Assembly: GCA_947472655.1 (NCBI GenBank)
Contig: CANJCG010000001.1
Coordinates: 1 to 57,268 of the forward strand
From: Actinomycetota bacterium
Lineage (GTDB): Bacteria > Actinomycetota > Actinomycetes > S36-B12
Length of the DNA: 57,268 nt
Reading direction: 5' to 3'
Shown here: positions 52,252 through 57,268 of the stretch, piece after piece
Layout of the letters: every line of letters starts with the position of its first letter
How positions within the stretch are numbered: the first letter of the stretch is position 1
Made by a program: the position numbers and the translations under genes
The notes under the pieces: model-generated
Told to the model about the DNA's origin: nothing
The model's database searches: none
What the model saw: only the letters and a program-made list of their open reading frames with translations

Positions 52252-52751
52252 GGCGCAATCGCTAATCGTAATTCCGGGTTCAACTTACGAACGCCTGACA
52301 CATCAACGTTTCGTACTAGGTCAGTTACCTTCGCGCCACCTAATCTGGCATCCCCGTCTACTGCCAGCCACGGCACTAAAACAAAGCCACGCTGATGCGC
52401 ACGTGGGTGCGGCACCGTGAGGCGTTCAGTATTTGAAGTGAAACCGGCAATATCAATGATGTCTAGATCAAGAGTTCTCGGACCCCAGTGCACTTCGCGC
52501 GTGCGGTGCCATTGCTCTTCTATTTGGTTGAGTCGTCGCAGCAGCGCTAACGGTTCGAGTTCGGTTTCCAACAACACCACCGCATTCACGTATACCGGCT
52601 GATCTGGTCCACCAACAGGGTCAGTCTCGAATACCGGTGAGGCAGCAAGAACCGTGATCCCTTCGGTTTGAGTTAATGCATCGACTGCTCCCTGTAATGC
52701 CGATGTGGCGTCGCCAAGGTTGGCACCCAAAGCAATGACCGCCGAAGTCAT
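52248..52751 (-). CDS. folK: 6-Hydroxymethyl-7,8-dihydropterin pyrophosphokinase
   Basis: Folate synthesis kinase, 167 aa. 'ALGANLGD' at the N-terminus, 'WGPRTLDLDIID' (magnesium/ATP aspartates) and 'VPHPRAHQRGFVL'. ATG overlaps the folB stop by 4 bases. Confidence 0.95.
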   Translation of the reverse strand: MTSAVIALGANLGDATSALQGAVDALTQTEGITVLAASPVFETDPVGGPDQPVYVNAVVLLETELEPLALLRRLNQIEEQWHRTREVHWGPRTLDLDIIDIAGFTSNTERLTVPHPRAHQRGFVLVPWLAVDGDARLGGAKVTDLVRNVDVSGVRKLNPELRLAIAP

Positions 52752-53107
52752 GGTCGAACTATTCGCAACGAAACATTATCGAAGGGAACAGGAATCGGAG
52801 CTTGCGGCTTATGAACCGTGACTTCGATGCCATCAACACCTGGCATCGCCAAAACATCTTGAGCGATTCGTTCAGCCAGCGTTTCAATGAGGTTAAAAGC
52901 CTCCCCGACAATTCGGTCATAGACAAACTGGGAGATGGCGCCGTAATCGACGGTGTCAACAAGATCATCGCTCGTCGAAGCATTACTGGGGGCAAGTTTG
53001 ACAACGAGGTCAACGGCGAACTCTTGCCCATTTTCACGTTCATGGTCGAACACCCCATGAAACCCTGTGGCCTTGATTCCGGAGATGATGATCTGATCCT
53101 TACTCAT
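52748..53107 (-). CDS. folB: Dihydroneopterin aldolase
   Basis: 119 aa. 'GIKATGFHGVFDHERENGQ' region with the conserved Gly-Val/His-Gly-x-x-x-x-E pattern, 'DTVDYGAI', and 'IETLAERIAQD' (active-site Glu/Lys region near 'HKPQAPI'). ATG overlaps the folP stop by 4 bases. Confidence 0.94.
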   Translation of the reverse strand: MSKDQIIISGIKATGFHGVFDHERENGQEFAVDLVVKLAPSNASTSDDLVDTVDYGAISQFVYDRIVGEAFNLIETLAERIAQDVLAMPGVDGIEVTVHKPQAPIPVPFDNVSLRIVRP

Positions 53108-53967
53108 GATTTTCCCCTTCGCCAGGCGCCGCCGACTCGAACGGCATCAATACTTCCTGCAACATCATGCACCCGAACAGCCCAAACGTCCGCTGCGGCA
53201 GCAAGCGCCGAGATGGCATCAGTTGCCACATCACGCTGATCAACCGGGCGAACGCTGCCTTCATTGGATGACAGCAAACTGCCAATGAAACGCTTGCGAG
53301 ATGCGCCAATCAGTACTGGATATCCAGTTTCGTTAAAGGCATGTAGGTGGTTCAGAATGGCCCAATTGTGATCCGCTTCTTTAGCAAAACCAAGCCCCGG
53401 GTCAATGACAATCGCATCACGGGAAATACCCGCTGTTAACGCGGCATCTACGCGAGCGCCAAGCTCTGCGAGCACTTCAGTGACGACATCCCCATAAGAC
53501 GCCATTGAGTTCATGTTGGTGCTGTGTCCGCGCCAATGCATAACGACATAGGGCACCTCTAGTGCAGCGACGACTTCGAACATTTGCGGATCCGCAAGAC
53601 CACCGCTCACATCATTGACAAGAAACGCACCTGCCTCAACAGCTGCTCCTGCTGTTGAGGCGTGCATGGTGTCAATACTGGTGGGAATTCCGGCGGCAGT
53701 TAAACCTTCAATGACTTCGAGCACTCGTCGCTGTTCTTCACCGACGCTGACTCGTTGTGCTCCAGGACGTGTGGACTCACCGCCAACATCGATGAAATCC
53801 GCTCCCTGCTTGTGCAAGGCAATTCCAAATTCGACCGCATCTTGTGCGTTTGAAAACTTGCCACCATCAGAAAAGGAATCCGGGGTGACGTTTAAAACAC
53901 CAATGACTAGTGTGCGATCGACGCCAAGGAGAGCTGCAGGCAGTCCCGTTGGTTGTCGCAGATTCAT
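53104..53967 (-). CDS. folP: Dihydropteroate synthase
   Basis: Sulfonamide target enzyme of folate synthesis, TIM barrel of 287 aa. 'VLNVTPDSFSDGGKF', 'DVGGESTRPGA' (pABA loop 2), 'DPGLGFAK', 'GASRKRFIG' and C-terminal 'VRVHDVAGS' are all present. ATG overlaps the folE stop by 4 bases. Confidence 0.96.
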   Translation of the reverse strand: MNLRQPTGLPAALLGVDRTLVIGVLNVTPDSFSDGGKFSNAQDAVEFGIALHKQGADFIDVGGESTRPGAQRVSVGEEQRRVLEVIEGLTAAGIPTSIDTMHASTAGAAVEAGAFLVNDVSGGLADPQMFEVVAALEVPYVVMHWRGHSTNMNSMASYGDVVTEVLAELGARVDAALTAGISRDAIVIDPGLGFAKEADHNWAILNHLHAFNETGYPVLIGASRKRFIGSLLSSNEGSVRPVDQRDVATDAISALAAAADVWAVRVHDVAGSIDAVRVGGAWRRGKS

Positions 53968-54572
53968 CGGCCTTGAATGAGTGCCATGGCTTCGGCGCGA
54001 GTTGCTGGGTCAAGCAACGATCCGCGAACTGCGCTTGTCAAAGTTTTTGAACCAGGCTTACGAATGCCTCGCATCGACATGCACAAATGCTCGGCTTCAA
54101 TAATTACGATCGCTCCGCGCGGTTCAAGAATTCGCACGAGCGAATCAGCAATCTGTGAAGTTAGTCGCTCTTGAACCTGAGGGCGTCGGGCATACAAATC
54201 AACTAGTCGGGCAAGTTTTGACAAACCGGTAATACGTCCGTGTGCGCCGGGGATATAGCCAATATGCGCGCGTCCATGAAAGGGCACGAGGTGATGCTCA
54301 CAGGTGCTGTACATCTCAATATCGCGCACAATGATCATCTCTTCGTGGCCAAGGTCAAAGGTTGTGGTCAGAACATCTTCAGCACGCATGTGTAGCCCCG
54401 CGAAGATTTCTTGATACGAACGAGCGACTCTTGCTGGAGTGTCTTTTAAACCATCCCGCTCAGGGTTTTCTCCAACGGCAATCAGTAGTGCACGGATTGC
54501 TGCTTCAACACCAGCTGCATCGAATTCACCGATAGCTGCGTTTGGATCCACACTCACTGGATCGATGCTCAT
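53964..54572 (-). CDS. folE: GTP cyclohydrolase I
   Basis: First enzyme of folate synthesis, 202 aa. Zinc ligands in 'STCEHHLVPFHGRAHIGYIP' region (Cys and His) and the second Cys in 'HLCMSMRGI'; 'RPQVQERLTSQIAD' is typical. ATG 54572 overlaps the ftsH stop by 4 bases, so all fol genes probably share the ftsH transcript. Confidence 0.96.
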   Translation of the reverse strand: MSIDPVSVDPNAAIGEFDAAGVEAAIRALLIAVGENPERDGLKDTPARVARSYQEIFAGLHMRAEDVLTTTFDLGHEEMIIVRDIEMYSTCEHHLVPFHGRAHIGYIPGAHGRITGLSKLARLVDLYARRPQVQERLTSQIADSLVRILEPRGAIVIIEAEHLCMSMRGIRKPGSKTLTSAVRGSLLDPATRAEAMALIQGR

Positions 54573-56557
54573 TGCGCCTCATCTGGGGTCGTTGGTTCAT
54601 CTGTTGACGTTGGTGTCTCTAATTCTGGAGCTATCTCACCTTGAACGTGTACCGATGGGCGAGGATGATCAATTGGTCCTCGTGAATCTGGTTGGCGACG
54701 AGCCGACCCAGTCCAGGCTGGCCGAACTTGCTGTAACTGCAGCGCTTGGAATACCGCATCAATTTCAGCCCGATCAAGTGTCTCTTTTTCAAGTAGTTCG
54801 TGAACAAGCGCATCAAGCACATCTCGATTCGCTACCAAGATGTCATACGCCTCTTGATGAGCGCTTTCAATGAATGTGCGGACTTCTTCATCAATCGCGC
54901 CTGCGATTTCTTCGGAATATTCACGCCCATGGCCCATATCGCGACCAAGAAAAACCTCGCCTGGAGGTTGGCCATAACGAATAGCTCCTAAGCGTTCAGT
55001 CATGCCGTACTGAGTCACCATCGCACGAGCCAACTCGGTTGCGCGCTCAATATCGTTTGAGGCACCCGTTGTTGGATCATGGAAAATGAGTTCTTCTGCG
55101 GCGCGACCTCCGAGCATGTATGCCAATTGGTTTTGCATCTCGCTGCGCGTAGTTGAATATCGATCTTGCTCTGGTAACACCATCGTGTAACCAAGTGCGC
55201 GCCCGCGAGGCAGGATCGTGATCTTGTGCACTGGGTCATTGCCCGGTAAAGCAGCAGCCACAAGCGCGTGCCCTGCTTCGTGATAAGCCGTGATGCTCTT
55301 TTCGTGGTCATCCATCACACGAGTGCGCTTTTGTGGACCAGCGATAACTCGATCGATTGCTTCGTCAAGTGCCGCATCGTCAAGGCGTTCTAGCCCAAGG
55401 CGCGCAGTCAACAGTGCGGCTTCATTTAACACGTTGGCTAGATCTGCACCCGTGAATCCGGGCGTGCGACGAGCAACCGCTTTGAGATCAACTTCATCAG
55501 CCATCGGCTTGCCTTTTGCGTGAACCTCCAAAATCGCGAAACGGCCCAGAAGATCTGGCCGATCAACAGCGATTTGGCGATCGAAACGGCCCGGACGCAG
55601 CAGTGCGGGATCAAGAATGTCAGGGCGGTTCGTTGCGGCAATCAAGATGACACCGCCGGTGACATCAAAGCCGTCCATTTCAACCAACATCTGATTCAGC
55701 GTTTGCTCACGCTCATCGTGCCCGCCACCCATTCCTGCTCCACGGTGGCGACCAACTGCATCGATTTCGTCAATGAAAATGATTGAAGGCGAGTTCGCTT
55801 TAGCCTGCTCGAAGAGATCACGAACTCGACTGGCGCCAACGCCCACAAACATTTCAACAAAATCTGAACCAGAGATTGCAAAGAAAGGAACTCCCGCTTC
55901 ACCTGCGACCGCACGAGCAAGAAGAGTCTTGCCTGTTCCTGGCGGTCCATACAACAGCACGCCCTTAGGAATCTTGGCGCCGACCGCGTGAAATTTTTCA
56001 GGGTCCGCAAGAAAGTCTTTAATTTCTTCAAGTTCTTCTACTGCTTCGTCTGCGCCGGCGACGTCTGCGAATGTGGTTTGCGGCATGTCTTTATTGACAA
56101 GTTTCGCTTTTGATTTACCAAAACTCATGACCTTGTTACCGCCGCCTTGCATCTGCCCCATGAAAAAGAAGAGCAAGAACACGACGATGGCGATGGGTAG
56201 GAGCGAGAAAAGTAAGGTGACAAGGATGTTTTCACTTGGCACAACCACGTTGTAGCCACCAGGAAGTTGACCTGCGTTGGCCTTGGTCTGAAGTAATTCT
56301 TGAAGGTTGACGCCTTGCCCCGTGACATAGGACGCGCGAACTTTGGACCCGTCCTTCAATGTCAGTTCAAGGAGCTGATCTCGATCAGTGATTGTGGCGG
56401 TATCTACCTTGCCACCATTGATGTCCGAAACTGCCTGACTGGTGTCGACCTGAGTTGGTGCTCCTACGCCGGCAAAAACGCTAGAACCAACCAAAACAAA
56501 GGCAACGGCTAGCGCAACCCAAAAGATGGGGCCACGAAGAATTCTCTTAAAGTCCAC
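54569..56557 (-). CDS. ftsH: ATP-dependent zinc metalloprotease FtsH
   Basis: Membrane-anchored AAA+ protease, 662 aa. Two N-terminal helices (about 10-30 and 112-132), Walker A 'GPPGTGKT' (204-211), Walker B 'IIFIDEIDAVGRHRG', zinc site 'HEAGHALV', and a Pro/Thr/Glu-rich C-terminal tail after the protease domain. GTG 56557 lies 6 bases after the -10 TAACGT, a leaderless arrangement. Heads the ftsH-folE-folP-folB-folK-DUF3180 run. Confidence 0.97.
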   Translation of the reverse strand: MDFKRILRGPIFWVALAVAFVLVGSSVFAGVGAPTQVDTSQAVSDINGGKVDTATITDRDQLLELTLKDGSKVRASYVTGQGVNLQELLQTKANAGQLPGGYNVVVPSENILVTLLFSLLPIAIVVFLLFFFMGQMQGGGNKVMSFGKSKAKLVNKDMPQTTFADVAGADEAVEELEEIKDFLADPEKFHAVGAKIPKGVLLYGPPGTGKTLLARAVAGEAGVPFFAISGSDFVEMFVGVGASRVRDLFEQAKANSPSIIFIDEIDAVGRHRGAGMGGGHDEREQTLNQMLVEMDGFDVTGGVILIAATNRPDILDPALLRPGRFDRQIAVDRPDLLGRFAILEVHAKGKPMADEVDLKAVARRTPGFTGADLANVLNEAALLTARLGLERLDDAALDEAIDRVIAGPQKRTRVMDDHEKSITAYHEAGHALVAAALPGNDPVHKITILPRGRALGYTMVLPEQDRYSTTRSEMQNQLAYMLGGRAAEELIFHDPTTGASNDIERATELARAMVTQYGMTERLGAIRYGQPPGEVFLGRDMGHGREYSEEIAGAIDEEVRTFIESAHQEAYDILVANRDVLDALVHELLEKETLDRAEIDAVFQALQLQQVRPAWTGSARRQPDSRGPIDHPRPSVHVQGEIAPELETPTSTDEPTTPDEAQ

Positions 56558-56563
56558 CTCATG

Positions 56564-56569
56564 ACGTTA
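56564..56569 (-). promoter_or_regulatory. -10 element of ftsH (leaderless type)
   Basis: Minus-strand TAACGT ends 6 bases before the ftsH GTG. No convincing -35 was seen. Confidence 0.5.
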
Positions 56570-56622
56570 CTACGGCAACACCTTGACTCACGCCAGCGGA
56601 GGGCGGCTTTCGCGCTCAGCGA

Positions 56623-57177
56623 TCAGGGTCCGTACACATGGGGCGCCAAGGTGCCCACACACCGCAAATTTCGGTACTTCTGGTTGTAGTCCAGGCCGTA
56701 TCCCACAACAAACTCGTTGGGGATATCAAATCCCACGTATTTTGGGTTCACTTCAACCTTGATTGCCTCTGGTTTGCGAAGCAAAGAGAAAACTTCAACT
56801 GAGGCTGCCCCACGTGAGCCAAGGTTTTTAATCAACCATGAAAGGGTCAGTCCCGAATCCAGAATGTCTTCAACAATAAGTACATTTCGGCCGACAATAT
56901 CGCTGTCCAAATCCTTCAAGATACGCACGACGCCACTGGATTTTGTACCAGAGCCATAGGAAGAAACCGCCATCCAGTCCATCTCTGCGCTTCTGATCAA
57001 CGATCGTGCAAGATCGGCCATCAACATGACGGCTCCCTTTAAGACCCCTACGAGAAGCAAATCTCTGCCTTCGTAATCCCTTTCGATCTGTGCCGCGAGC
57101 TCAGTAATCCGCGCTTGGATCTGGGCTTCACTCACAAGCACATGAGCCAGATCCGTACCAAGGTCTTCAGGTAGCAA
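56623..57177 (-). CDS. hpt: Hypoxanthine phosphoribosyltransferase
   Basis: Purine salvage enzyme, 184 aa. Start TTG 57177 (MLPEDLGTDLAHVLVSEAQI) matches the usual actinobacterial N-terminus and follows TGGAGA. PRPP motif 'VLIVEDILDSGLTL', 'VLKGAVMLMADL' and 'VGYGLDYNQKYRNL' near the C-terminus. The start overlaps the tilS stop by 11 bases, the usual tilS-hpt-ftsH order. Confidence 0.95.
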   Translation of the reverse strand: MLPEDLGTDLAHVLVSEAQIQARITELAAQIERDYEGRDLLLVGVLKGAVMLMADLARSLIRSAEMDWMAVSSYGSGTKSSGVVRILKDLDSDIVGRNVLIVEDILDSGLTLSWLIKNLGSRGAASVEVFSLLRKPEAIKVEVNPKYVGFDIPNEFVVGYGLDYNQKYRNLRCVGTLAPHVYGP

Positions 57178-57268
57178 GGGGTTCTCCAGGCGTTGAGGGC
57201 GAAACTGGTGCGGTAAGGATCAGCCTTCCATAGTCACGACGAGCATGCACACGGGCTGGCAAACTCAC
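57167..57268 (-). CDS. tilS: tRNA(Ile)-lysidine synthetase, C-terminal end (partial)
   Basis: Only the last 33 codons are inside the window, in frame up to TGA at 57169-57167. The residues 'LPARVHARRDYGRLIL' resemble the C-terminal substrate-binding domain of TilS ('VxxxRxxGRLxL'), and tilS normally precedes hpt in actinobacteria. Identification rests on this short match plus position. Confidence 0.65.
   Translation of the reverse strand: MSLPARVHARRDYGRLILTAPVSPSTPGEPLAT

Overview
The window is a gene-dense, mostly minus-strand piece of an actinobacterial chromosome. By eye it is roughly half G+C, much lower than Streptomyces or Mycobacterium. The evidence for Actinobacteria is gene order: nuo - men - cytochrome c maturation - hemD - rex; bS22 - HTH - acuC/proC - ppx; radA - mutY; clpC - lysS - coaX - nad/pan - fol - ftsH - hpt - tilS. 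The one-residue-scale neighbours (33-aa bS22, DUF4229, DUF3180, DUF2520, Rv0495c-like protein) are also actinobacterial. Genes overlap by 4 bases (ATGA/GTGA) again and again, no gap without a gene exceeds about 130 bases, and there are no tRNA or rRNA genes, insertion sequences or CRISPR arrays. A compact free-living (for example freshwater-type) actinobacterium is my inference.

Layout. 31-10258 (-): respiratory complex I genes nuoA to nuoK, with nuoL presumably beginning just outside. 10357-18271: menaquinone pathway, menG, menF, menDCB, menE and menA, on both strands. 18161-26012: DUF4229 and PLDc_N membrane proteins, then the operon rex-hemD-gpm-like-resA-ccdA-resB-ccsB (-). 26071-34983: glutaredoxin-like protein, HAD-IB phosphatase, a gene remnant, bS22, HTH regulator, acuC, proC, TIM-barrel protein, P-type ATPase, Ppx/GppA, and an 8-cysteine protein. 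35014-44283: radA, a membrane protein, mutY, clpC, amidase, argA, lysS, HAD hydrolase. 44318-49393: coaX, nadC, nadB, panC, DUF2520 protein. 49430-51450 (+): a MidA-type methyltransferase overlapping a second NuoD-like gene. 51485-57268: small protein, DUF3180, folK, folB, folP, folE, ftsH, hpt and the 3' end of tilS.

How it works together. Complex I feeds electrons to menaquinone made by the adjacent men genes; the ResABC/CcdA-type system matures cytochromes c; HemD serves tetrapyrrole synthesis. A good Rex operator (TTGTG-N8-CACAA type) overlaps the -35 element of rex itself, and a second, 17/18 match to the operator consensus lies 44-61 bases upstream of nuoA. The sequence therefore supports an NADH/NAD+-sensing Rex circuit over both the rex-hem-cytochrome operon and complex I. 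About sixteen genes share one start grammar: a TAnnnT -10 element ending 6-8 bases before the ATG/GTG, which points to leaderless mRNAs and was used here to correct several starts.

Most interesting: the MidA-like methyltransferase/NuoD-paralogue pair at 49430-51450. MidA/NDUFAF7 proteins methylate an arginine of the NuoD-type subunit in mitochondria. The paralogue keeps that arginine in a 'GFLHR' context, whereas the canonical NuoD in the same window has threonine there. The paralogue also replaces the quinone-site Tyr with Trp. It could be a dedicated substrate of its neighbour, in or outside complex I. Also notable are genes missing from their usual places: hemA/hemC, disA, lsr2, and a truncated acyltransferase.
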